This document shows, piece after piece, positions 53,101 to 64,000 of a stretch of 64,000 nt of DNA; position 1 is the stretch's first letter; each line of letters begins with the position of its first letter. Both the position numbers and the translations under genes were made by a program. This DNA comes from Amphibalanus amphitrite (Eukaryota; Arthropoda; Thecostraca; Balanomorpha; Balanidae): positions 248,001 through 312,000 of the forward strand of contig NW_024881985.1 in assembly GCF_019059575.1 (NCBI RefSeq). The letters are read 5' to 3'. The notes below the pieces were generated by a model. That model was not told the DNA's origin. It saw only the letters and a list, made by a program, of their open reading frames with translations, and ran no database searches.

Positions 53101-56100
53101 CCGACCTGTATTTAAACACCGCGACATGAGTCTCAGACCACCGGGCGGAACGTACCCAGCAAGCGCTGTCACACTGGTTCACAGTTCCAGTCAGTGTTGG
53201 CATTTGCGTTAGCTTATGCGTTAGCAGATGGCCGTCATCTGCTAATGTGTGCTAATGCTATGCGTTAGCCGGATGGCTTATGCGTTAGCATTTGCACCAA
53301 TCGCTCATAAATATTGTTCATTTTGAATTGTATTGGTTTTCAATATATTTTTGATTGATTGATTGATTGATTGGCGATGGTCGATTGTATCTAGACTTTA
53401 GAGCAACGCATGGGCAAACGATCAATATTCTGAACGGCTGATCGTTTCAATGCAACCAACCAGTGGATTTCGTCTCTGTTTTGGGTCGAATTACCCGGCT
53501 AGCTTGCCGAAAATCTGACGTTTGACCGATGAAGAAGACCTGCCGGCCCCTGAGTAGGTTGTAAAGCGCCGCGTGACAGCCGGTGTGTGGGTTAAACGGG
53601 AGCTCGCCCCGAAGGAGTTGCCGGTCCGTCCGCTCCACACCTGGCTATAGTCCGACTACTGCACTGTCGTTCTCGGCCACCTGCGTAGTACTCTGTACGT
53701 GGCCCCTCCTGCACAGCGTGGCTGGCATGCCGTGGCCGCGGGACACGGCTGGTGATGAGCGGCCTGAAGCCGCCGGCGACCGGCGTGCCACAGTGCCGGG
53801 GCGTCAGCGTCTCGGCTGGCCAGGCTGGCTTCCGGCGACGCCAGAGCATCTTTGGTTCACCACCTGGCGCTCGTTCCAAGGCCGGTGCGCAGCCGTCGCT
53901 GCCCCGCGGCCTTCAGAGGGCCCCACCCTGCAGCCTCTGAGAACACCGCTACCTCGGATCGGCACGGGTTCGGACGGCGGCGGGGAACGCGCTACCGCCG
54001 GGGCGGCCCGTGGGAAGGGACCGCCCTCGGCGAGGGTTGGCGCTCTCCATCTGTGCGTGATTGCTGGAAGGAGGACAAGGCTGGCGGCGGCCATAGTACG
54101 CTCGAGGTCGGCACGGGGGGTGTAGTGACCCCGCGGGTTCGCCGACCGCGCCGTGGCCGCCGCCGCTGGCCGCTGGCCGATCTGGGTCAAGTTGAACGTG
54201 TGGCGGCCATCTGCAGCGGCCGCCGGCTCGCGGCGCGCTGTGGCAGCCAGCGGCGGGGCAATGCTCACTGCTCAGCGCTGCGCCGCGCCGCGCCGGATTG
54301 GTTTCAAGGCGAGCGGCTGCGACTGGCCGGTGAGCGCACCTGACCTGTCCGGCCGCCCAGAGTGCGCCGCTCCGACCCGCCACTGTCGGCCATAAAAGAC
54401 AACGGCGCAGCGCCTCTGCCGCGCGCGCCGGTCGACCGGGCTCAAGGCCGGGAGGCCGCCCATCTCGACCCTATCGGGGCCCGGTGAGGCTCGCCTCGAG
54501 TCGGGCTGTCACGTCGTCCGGCCATCTGGGGCTGTCTGGGCGGCCCTTCAAGGGCACAGGCCAGCAGCCCCGAGTAACGGTCCGCAGCGGGCCGGACAGG
54601 TCACCGGGACGGGGGCCGCCCGTGGAGAGAGGATCTGTCCCTCAACGGGACCTGCCGCCCCGAGCGACACGAGGGATAACTTGGCCTCGTGAATGGGGGA
54701 CGCGAGCTAAGCTGGTATCTTTCAAGTCGGGAATGCTAGATTACCGTGCTGCGCCGGTATATTCGCACTTAAAGTGCAATTAATCACATGACTAATTAAT
54801 TTGTCGTTTTCATTCGTTTCCTTCTTTGATGCTCTCAGCTCTGTTTTCAGACGCATTTTGGTGCCATACAAGTTCTTTTTCTGGTTGAATCTTCATGAAC
54901 ATTCTGTTTGGCTTTTGCAAAGAAGGCACGTGACTAAGTGCAGCCGTATGCTCTCTGGAAGCGACCGGAACTACTCCACTTAGGTCCATGAACGGTGTGA
55001 GGCAGAGCAGTCGACCTCCGACGAGGCTGAGATGCCGAGAGGGATAGAGGGAGAAGTACAGAGAAGAGAGAGCACCCCGTAACCTGCCGTTTTTGCCGCC
55101 ATTTAGTGGAATGGCCTCGTTTTTGTTGTCTGGCATCGTCCCAGCGGCGCAGCGGAGCCGAGTGCTGAAACAAGGACAGTCTGGACCTGCCAACAGTGCC
55201 CCTCAAGGTGCCCCTGCTCTGGAGACCTCGAGGCTGCCCATAGCTGGACAGCAGACACGGCTGGATGAGGACAGACTCTCGAGTGAGTCGCAGCGACTGG
55301 CCGTGCCATGGGGCCCGTCGGTCGGGTAGCGCCCGGCCCCCGAGCGGTCGGATGGATGCGGGTGTGAGGCGGAACCGGCCAACCCCTATGGCTGGCGACG
55401 CAGCTGCAGCCCGGGTAGAGGTGACTCACGGTGTCAGCTCAGGACTCGGCTGGCCCTCGGTGACTAGCTCAGGGCTGCCCTATCGCTGAACGTGTTACTG
55501 GTATTGTAGTCGTCAGCGGAGTCAGAGAGTCAGAGAGTCAGTGGAACCGCAGAGGTCAACCGGAGAACGGCAAGGGGGTAAACAGGTGCTGCTAACTCAG
55601 CACCGCTCCCACTGCTGCGCTCAAACATGCGCTCAAACATGTGCAACTTTCTGCCATGGGGAGATTTGACTACACGGCTGACTCTTCCAGTCTGGTCTTG
55701 ACAGCATTCGGATTGCGCGTTCTGGGCACCTTGCGATTGCAGCTCATTTATTGTATTCATGCATCGATATACATATTCTGCATGACTGATTGATATGAAA
55801 TGGCGGGGGATGGTGAGGGATTTCCCTCTCCTGTTTGCTAAATGCTAATGTCACCTAGATATACAGGCATGTCCTGAACACCTTACCATCACCCTACCAC
55901 TGAGTATTTCTCGCGACTGATTTGCATTGCCAATGTGCAGCGGTGACCAGCGAGCAGGTCACTGGTGTAACTGTGAATCACTGCCCATTTCAACACTGCT
56001 CTGTATGATGTGAAGGGTCGGGAACTCCGAGACAGGCACCGAGGCTTCGCTTATGTGGCACCCATCTGGGTCACCGATACCCCTGTGGTGCCGGGCAGTG

Positions 56101-56430
56101 CGAGACACCGGTGGTGAGGCCACCCCGGGCTCCGCAGTTGCTCCTGTGTAACACCGGATGCTCGTAGAGAAATGTAGTGGCCATAGCCACTCAATAACGC
56201 TACACTCTACAGGAACCTCTGGTTGTTCGCTGTCCAAGTGTCCATGCTGGGCGTTCCAAGAGCCACAATAATTTCTGACGGCCACTTGGCCATCCCATAT
56301 GTCTCGGTATCTCTTTAATGAAACCGATGCAGGTCCATGCTAGCCTCTGCAGGTCCCTAATTCGGTGTCTAACGGGTTCCCTTCACACTTCACAGTCTCC
56401 TCTCGTCCCATGCTCTGCCACTAGTTTTTA
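50193..56430. other. Gene-poor region with CpG islands
   Basis: Islands lie at about 50700-51050, 51300-52050, 52400-52650 and the largest at 53560-54720. A hairpin AGCAGATG-GCCGT-CATCTGCT sits in a GTTAGC-word repeat at 53205-53300. (GATT)n occurs at about 53353-53376. Many overlapping frames on both strands in the 53.6-54.4 kb island show no domain. Confidence 0.35.
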
Positions 56431-56507
56431 CAATGGCCACCGCCCGACGCATCACGAAACATCTGCGAACAATCCAGTGCTGTAGCCGAGAGGCGGACTG
56501 GCTGGGA

Positions 56508-56548
56508 CGCCGCCGCCGCCGCCGCCGCTGCCGCCGCCGCCGCCGCCA
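56508..56548. repeat. (GCC)n trinucleotide repeat
   Basis: About 13 GCC units with one GCT interruption, inside a GC island running to about 56660. Confidence 0.9.
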
Positions 56549-59416
56549 GGCGTGCGCCCGGTCCGGCCGCCCGCCGCCGCCGCCAGCCGCCGCCGCGAAA
56601 GCGAAAACTGTGCTACCGAGTCAGTGGTGTGGCGGCGTCCGGCGGCGGCGGTCAGTGCCACGTGCGGCGGTCGTTGTGAGTGGTGTGTGACACTGACCTT
56701 GGCCGGAGACGGGTCACGGAGAGAGGGGTGTCACTTGGAGAGAGGGGAGAGCAGCTGGCATCGGCACCGACCCGGGTCACAGCGATACCCGCACTGGTGA
56801 GAGAGGCGCCGCACGCGCTAACCGGTTGGCGGCACTCTGCTAGTTTTTAATCCCAGTCAACACTTCTGTCATTGCTGTTCTTTGCACTCAAAGCTGAATG
56901 CTTGCCTATTTTTTATATTGTGATCATTGTAGTGCTAATAATATTGTATTCAAATTGTGCGTATGCAAATTATGGCGAATAATTGATCCTGGTGCGGCTA
57001 CGGTTGTTCCGGATGTATGCTAAATTTGGTCGAAACAGGACCTATTTTAGAAGTGCTCGTCATTATAATGGACTATAATTTAGCCATGCAAACTCATAAA
57101 TGTTTCCGTTTTATTGCTTTTATGATAACGTCCCTGCCGCGCCACCATTTTTAGTTCATTTCTTCACACCTGCACAATGCTTTATGCTCGTGGCGATGCA
57201 AATAGTTTCGCAGCAGAGAACAGTTGATTCTAAATGATTAGGACTTTGCTCAATTACCTGCATTACGTATTTAAACGACCACCATGCTTTTGAAGCAGTT
57301 AGTGGCAGCTGGATTATCACCTTTTCAATTTTTCTGTAATAATTTATAAAAATGTATCATCCAAGTCATACAGACCACATACACTCCGTTCGGGCACTCT
57401 TCTCAATTCGCGGATGAGCCAATGTAAGCGCGCCTCCTCTACTCTGTCCTGTAGGTACCGGGCCGAGACAGCCCGCTCCTCCGCGTCTGTCTGCCACTCT
57501 CGGCGCCGGCATTCACTCGCCGATCCGCGGCATCCCCGTCTGTCGCGTCGGCGTTGGCGAAAAAAGGCCGCCTCGTTTCCTGTTCTGTCCCCAAAGTCTC
57601 GGCGATGCCGCTGCGCCCCCAGCTGCGTCTAGGTCCGGTATGCTCCGTCTGTCTCCGCATAGACAGAGGTGCTTCTGTGTACCGGCCAGCGCACCGGCCG
57701 GTCATGAGAACCTGCAGTTCGAATTGCCATTAATCCGGTAAATTTCGGCTCAACATGTTGTTATCTATTATATAACACACATGTTTTTGTGCGTGTACGT
57801 GCTATGTAGTAAGGCCATTCACATGGCTGTCGCTAAATACTAACAAGCTCGAAGTGAAAATACAAGCTATTGTTCGGATACTTTTCTAATCGAGTCTGTC
57901 GCAGTGCCACTAATCGCCATCGGTTTCCGATCTTGGCCAACAGTTTGTGGCCGTCTCTGCTGACCGGTAGAGCGGACGATGAACGATTCTGCTCACGTGC
58001 CGACGATTCATTACCGCCGAAGCTCCTTGACATTGAAGGCGGTCAGAGGCGAGGCAGAGGCGCCGCGTTCTGCAACTCACTCGATTTGATTAATTTATAG
58101 GTGTCATGCATATGGTGTTGTTCTAGTGGTGAGCATACAACTCTAGGATCATTTTGGCACTATCTGGGTGGTCTGAATGCATTGTGCCGCTTAGGCTACG
58201 TTTCTTCCTTATTAAAAATGAGCCGGAATGTTTTTCCTCTTTCAATATACCTACGTGGCATAGACTTTCAATATACCTGGGCATAGAAATAAAGATGGCA
58301 TCCTGGCTGAAAGGCACCCTTTCAGGTGGATTCGGACAGGTGTTTCTCTATAGACTCCCGCCGTCCTTTCGTGGAACTACAATCTCCTCGCTCGCTGGAC
58401 CGTTACCTATGTGTGCTCACGTCCGTCCCTCGGACTCCGGCTCCACAGGTGCTTTACTGACCACCTCCCTCTTGGGACGGTAGGGAAGGGTGCAGCCTCG
58501 CCGGCCACTAGTGACTTTGCTAGTCGGCGGGCCGGTGCGGCGGGTGTCCGCTTGGCGGGGAGGACTGGAGTGCATATTGCACAGTGCACAAGATATACAG
58601 CGTGGCTGCGAGTCCCCGTTGTGTTGGGGATAGTTGAGATGCCGTTTCTGCGCCGGCCGGCCCACACATCCCGAGCCTGTCTTTGTGCACGGGATCACCG
58701 TCGGGTAACGGTGCATCCCTCCCTCGCCGTCCGGCCGGTACCGCCGCCCTCGACCCCTCCTCCCACCTTCCTCGCTCGCTCGCTCCCTCGCCTCGCCTCC
58801 CCTGCTCGTGCTCATGCCCGTCTAACGTCCGGCCGGCATGCAGCGTCATTTTCCGCGGCCTGCATACGTGCCGGTCGTTAGCTGCAACTGGCGGGGCCGC
58901 TGCCGCTCGGCCTGACCTCAGCCGCCGCGATGGAGGTCACGGTACGACGAGCCGTCCGAGACGCGACAAAGACAGGATGAAGACGCCGGGAGGAGTGTAT
59001 CAGTGGTATTGGAAACTGCTCTGTGTGGTTGGAAAACGATCGGCCCAGCTCGGCGTGGTTATCCAGGATCGGATGGGGTTACTCTGCATCGGCTCCGCCG
59101 TATCGGCCTCGTCCGGGCTGCCTCAGCAGTGGGTTCTGTCTACCCCGGTTCGGTCCAGGCTATATAATGATTGTATTTCTCCAGAGTCCAGACTCGTACT
59201 CCGAGCTAACAGTACTCCTGTCTGCTTCAGCTCGTTCTTATCCCGACTCGCCTTTCTCGGCTTAACCACGGCTCGTCTGTCTTATCCACGGCCCGCCTGT
59301 CCCAGCTTATTTACGGCTTTCTCAACTCTATGCCGTTATCCATTGCACATGTGTAGCTTTCGCAGCCCTCTTTAAGTGTGTTCCATGACTTGGCATGGAT
59401 GTCGCCTGGACCAGTA
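56549..59416. other. No gene seen
   Basis: AT-rich 56830-57400. GC islands lie at 57400-57710 and 58370-58990. The 230-codon frame at 58683-59375 is not recognised and overlaps frames on the other strand. Confidence 0.35.
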
Positions 59417-59628
59417 CGAGTCTGTCTTAAAAGTGCCGCGCAAAGTAACGGTGGACCCATCAAGCCTGACCGAGGAAGGACTGCTAAATTTGAGTCACCG
59501 AAACAATGGATATCCTCGTCCATTCTCCAGGTCAATTGGTTCGGTTACTTTCAAATTATAGCAGGCCCTTCCTCGGTCAGGCTTTATGGATCCACCGTCA
59601 CTTTGCGCGGTACTTTTAAGACAGACTG
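59417..59628. mobile_element. Tc1/mariner-type palindromic MITE, copy 2 (212 bp)
   Basis: It is flanked by TA (59415-59416, 59629-59630). The right arm on minus starts CAGTCTGTCTTAAAAGT and the left starts CGAGTCTGTCTTAAAAGT. The arms pair over about 68 bp. It is in the opposite orientation to 19766-19977 and most positions agree, so both belong to one recently active family. Confidence 0.85.
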
Positions 59629-59630
59629 TA

Positions 59631-62600
59631 CAGCGCTTACTCTCTGGTATCAGTGCGAACCATACCTACCTTAGGACCAGCACTGACCATCCTCCAGGAC
59701 AAGTGCAAACTGGCGGAGATCTTTTGATGGTAAATATTTAAGCGGACACACACACCGCCCAACCAACATGTATCCAACGCTCTTTTCCGCCGCTGCGCTG
59801 GCCTGTGTTCTGTCCTGTGTTGTTCCATCGCCGCGTGCACCGGCCCACGGCGACACGATCGGCCGGTTCCCCGTGGGCGGAGAGCCACCCGACCTATCAC
59901 GTGACTTATCCATCGCCGACCGTCTCCCGATACCTACCATGTCCCGAGACACCTGGGGAGTACCGGCGACGACGTCGGCGGCTGCGGGGCCGACTCTGTC
60001 CGTCGCTATCTGGCCGGTGGACGGACCGTCGCGTCGCCTCCTCTCGCTACGCGCGTGCTGCCATTGTCAGCTGGCCATTTAGCTGGCGGCGGACGGCTCA
60101 AAAAGCCACGAGCCGGGCGACAATACGGTCGCCGGCCGATGGAAGGCATTGTCTTCCCGGAGCTGGCTCGTTAGCGGCCCTCGGTCGCCGGCGGCGGCGG
60201 GGCTGTGAATGACCCAGTGGGCGTGAAGGTCAGGCCACTGCGCCACACACCGCCACCCCTGCCAGTTCAAGGATGCTGCGCCGGACAGCGGCGACCGCGC
60301 GGAACGTTCCAGGGCGGGGCAGAAGCGGTGACGCATTAGGCGTGCCGGATATCGAGGGGCGTGTTTACCTAGGGGAGAACGTATGGACGCTGCGATGGTG
60401 TGTTGAGTACCAGACTGCCTTTAGTGGATACTGTGGAGAGAGAGCATGAATTACTTTTGATGGGGTGCCCTGCACATTGATCTTTTACGGAGAGGCGTAT
60501 TCACTGGGAATGGGATACTTGTCACAGGAACCGATGCCAATAAATCATGAGATGCTGAAAAATATATGAGTGATGACGGAAGAGAAATCAGACCGCAGTG
60601 TGCTAACGAAAGCAGCGATTGATGGCCATGGAAATGAAATATAGTTTAGAAAGACCGGGAAAGATTATCGGGAAAAGCCGACTAGTAGCGTTGGAAATCA
60701 GATCGGGAAATGCGGGCGAAACAAGGCCGGTCCGAGGGGGAGGCCATGGCTGCACAGGTGACTAAGGGGCTGTGTGTGAATTAATGGGGCGCCCATGACT
60801 CTCTGTCAGCCTCGACGGCCCGCATTGCCGGCGGCCGCTGAACGGCGCCCTGTGCCGGGTTCGGAGCGCACCTGTCGCGTCAGCGGGCCACGGGGCACGG
60901 CCGCGGGGCGCCGGGTCCGACCGACCTCGGGCGCGCCTCAGGGACCGCCGCGCCGGGTCACGCGGTCTGCGCCGGCCCCAGCCAAGGTCACCGGACGGCC
61001 GACCGACACGCGGCGCGGTACAGGTACACGACGGCAGAGGCGGCGCAGCGGCGGCAGAGGGAGTTAAGACCTGATGACCTGCTGCCAGGTCGACCTTGCA
61101 GGGCGGCAGACACCAACGAGGTTTAGAAGTGTTTCCAGACATGCGGCCGAATCACCGTCAGACTGACGTGGATACGTTCACTTGACCTGCGTCTCATGAC
61201 TCCTCGCACGCATGGCCTGTGATGTTGAATGCTGATGGTTCTCTGATCCAGTGACACCGCCGGTTATCTCTGCGGCACATTGTCGAATGTCGCACCGGAC
61301 GCGTGTGTGTCTGAAGTCTGAACGCCGTGACATCTGTCCCACTCTCTCTCCCCGCCGCAGCGTCCGGCCTCGCCGACACTCAGGTCACGGTCTGTGGCGT
61401 GGTGTCGGCTTGGTCGCAGTTTGTACACACCTGCTCAGCGGTAACGGCCGTGCCCTCAGCTCAGTTCCTGGCTGTCCGCACCTGTCGGAAAGTGTCGGGG
61501 GATGGGGCTGTCCTGTCTGGCGTTCCACGTTCCAACCGGAGGCGTCAATCAGTTGAGACCGCCGACACCGTCGGTCAGTATAGGCTGTGCCGAGTGCCGA
61601 CGCATGTTGACCCCCCAGTATTCCTTTACTACCTCTCCAGTGTCGCGGGCATACTGAGTTGACCCTATACCAGTCCTAACCAGCTACCAGTACCGAATCC
61701 CCGCCAGACACTGTGGGTGGCATTGTTTCGTGTAGAACACAGGCAGCCATCCCCTCCGCCGCCGCCGTCGTCCCAAATAGCATTGTCCGCCGACCTCCGA
61801 GGGTCCACACCTCTGTCGCAACACTCCAAGGTTCAAGGCGGTTCATGGCTGCCGCCTGTGCCAGCGGAAACCTGTTGGTCGTCCTGGGGCGGAGCGGCAC
61901 CGCCGGCTGATGGATGGCAGTGAATGTGTGCCGAGATGATCGCCGCATGGATACGAGCCCTGCTCGGCGCTGAATCGAATATTAACGGGCCAGGGGTGAG
62001 TGAGCCCGCGTCGAGCGCCTCCAGCTGGCCTAGTTTGACCGGTGCAGCGACATGGCGAGTGACAGGCAGAGAGAGAGGGTGACATGGCAGAGGGGATGGC
62101 GGTTGTTAACTCGTTTTTTTTTTTTTTTTTTTTTTTTAGAGTGGTGGTTTGTGTGCTTGATGATATGTTTGATATCCGCTTGCTGCTGATAGATCAGCAT
62201 TCCCATTGATCGACTGAAGTCAGAAGTGGTTGGAAGCACAGTCCACAGTTCGTGCCATGGCTCCTGTTTGTATGCACCCTTGAGTTGTGACGTCTGAACA
62301 CTGCGCTTTGGGTGACGTCTGTTAGGCTGTTAGCTATCCTCCTCTGACCCAGAAACTGCCTCATTCTGCCGAATCGTCTGCCACGCTTAAACTCTCTCAG
62401 CCAGTGAGTCACTCACTCACTCGCTCACACACACGCTCGCTCAGTGGCTCACTTTAGCCGGCGGCGGCGCGCCGGTGCGTGGCGCCCGTGTGATTCCCGG
62501 AAAGTGAAACGTCGTCCGTCCGTCGGGCCGGCCGTCCAGCCTGGCTGGCGGCGGGCGGCGCGGCCGGCCGGCCCTGGTAGAAAGCGACCCGCCGCTGTGA

Positions 62601-64000
62601 CCTAGATCGTGACGTCAGAGGCCGCGCGGCGGCGGTGGCTGGTTAGTGACGGTCGACGACAGCGCTGTTGTACGCTGCACAGATCTACCCACGAGTCAGG
62701 CCGAGAGCAGAGGCCTCGGGACGAGCCTACATACAATCGCAGGCATATTATCGGGTAATGTGGCTGACCGTAAAAGGAGAGTGGGTGGGGTATGTATGTA
62801 CGATAGGGAACATATGCTCCTCGTGTGCATTTAAGATGCAAGCGAATCTAAGAAGGTGATTCTGGGAGACGGTCCACTGAGGCTATTTTTTCTGCACCAC
62901 TGGAGGCTGGGTGCAGTTGATTTGTAGTAGCGTTGGCCATCTTGCGTCGCCCGTATTGGGGCCAACAGCTTTACTGCCGCTGGCGATCTATTCTCGACCA
63001 GTTTCACAATAACTCCTTTTTCAAACTCAATATGTTGGTCCTCACAAGCTGTTAACATGACCGGAAAATTGGCCGCAATAAACTTGCCTTACACAGCGGC
63101 GTGGCAGTCGTTTTAAAGATCGCCATCGCCCTTTAAACTGGGTGGGTGACACCATTCCTGGCGAGCCATCGCCGCGGCCGCCGGCGCTGGTCATTGGACG
63201 GTACTTTATCACCGCCGGGGAGAGGAGAGGGGAGGGAGCGTCTCTGGCCGGCCCTCCTCCACTCCTCCGTCCCCCGGCACGCACCAAACCCTCTAATTGG
63301 CCTCCGGACCGGCAGAGCCATCTGTTGTCGGTCCGAGGAGCTCCCTTTGTCGGCGCCGTGGCCTGTATAATTACCACCTGCCTGTGCGGCTATCTGTACC
63401 GACAGAAGCTCCCGGTCTCAGCGGGGACATGGGGGCGCCCGGCCGGTCGGACTGTGTCCGGCCAGCCATAGGGGCTCGCCACGCCGGGATGCGACCGGCG
63501 CGGCGGCGTGGCGCTGGACAGTCGGACGTGAGATTACCGATCGCGTGGTGGAAGGGAAGCCGATTATATCGGCCCCGAAGTCGTGACGGGTGGGTTACGG
63601 GTCGCCGATGACCGGCCGGGCCGATTGGACGGCCGAATCTGCGGCGGCCGACGGCGGTGATTCATGGAGCAGGTGACTGCGACGGCGCACAGGTAGCTAG
63701 CTGAGGCGGACGGTGGACTGCGCTGGCGGTCGTGGAGAATGTCGGGAGCGTCCATGCTGGTTAGGTGGATGTGGACCCCTCACCTGACATTCATTACAAC
63801 ATATATGGCCTGTTAGCGACCTTTTTTAATTGGCATAAGAAGAAATGAATAGCCAAATGCTGCGTAAGTTAAGCATCCACTGGGAAAAGCTTGCACTGGC
63901 GCCGGGCGTTAGAATGCCATGCACGTTTTTCTCCCATGCGTGGCTACGAATTGGACCTCCCCGTGCTCCTGTGTTGCGTGTTTCCCCAGCCGGCCGGCGC
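59631..64000. other. No gene seen; CpG islands and simple repeats
   Basis: GC islands lie at about 59780-60340, 60790-61060, 62450-62700 and 63130-63760, with AT-richer sequence at 60400-60700 and 62740-63060. Poly-T of 24 bases lies at 62114-62137 and a CACTCACTCGCTC simple repeat near 62407. All frames are short and unrecognised. Confidence 0.35.
62114..62137 (+). repeat. Poly-T tract
   Basis: 24 consecutive T. It could be a reverse-oriented poly-A tail, but no retroposed body or target duplication is recognisable beside it. Confidence 0.9.

Overview
This window is eukaryotic nuclear DNA. It has spliceosomal introns, many microsatellites and minisatellites, CpG-rich islands and a dense load of class II (cut-and-paste) DNA transposons. 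The high GC content, the islands rich in ccggccgg and the transposon mix would suit an invertebrate, perhaps a crustacean such as a barnacle. That is an impression, because no host gene is present that would fix the taxon. I find no bacterial-type operon, CRISPR array, rRNA, convincing tRNA, or reverse-transcriptase or capsid reading frame.

The main content is one complete, apparently autonomous Mutator-like element (MULE) at 17965-26446. It has 44-bp terminal inverted repeats (42 of 44 identical) and a perfect 9-bp target-site duplication, GTCCGTCGG. On the minus strand it carries a nine-exon transposase gene of about 800 codons that stays in frame through every splice junction I can place. 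The protein has an N-terminal C-C-HxH zinc finger, a DDE catalytic core (D, D, E) and a C-terminal SWIM zinc finger. The element inserted 6 bp from a pair of cAMP-response-element palindromes.

The rest of the transposon layer can be delimited from target duplications. Three hAT-type elements have perfect 8-bp duplications at 2367-3377, 2807-3215 (nested in the first) and 28085-29387. A fourth, 5.7 kb long, lies at 4562-10260 and consists almost entirely of minisatellite arrays and a repeated module. Two piggyBac-like non-autonomous elements end at TTAA or TTGA (13837-14438, 34728-35917) and a diverged relative lies at 75-639. All three are crowded with AGGTCA half-sites. Two palindromic Tc1/mariner-type MITEs sit at 19766-19977 (in the last transposase intron) and 59417-59628. 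Three copies of a GTCGGAGTCGG-rich element lie at 13285-13553, 23905-24297 and 28483-29180.

From about 36 kb to the end the window is gene-poor. It alternates between GC/CpG-rich islands with many short chance ORFs and AT-richer stretches, with small tandem repeats and some transcription-factor-like palindromes. It may be intergenic or intronic DNA of a large host gene, but I could not identify a host coding exon.
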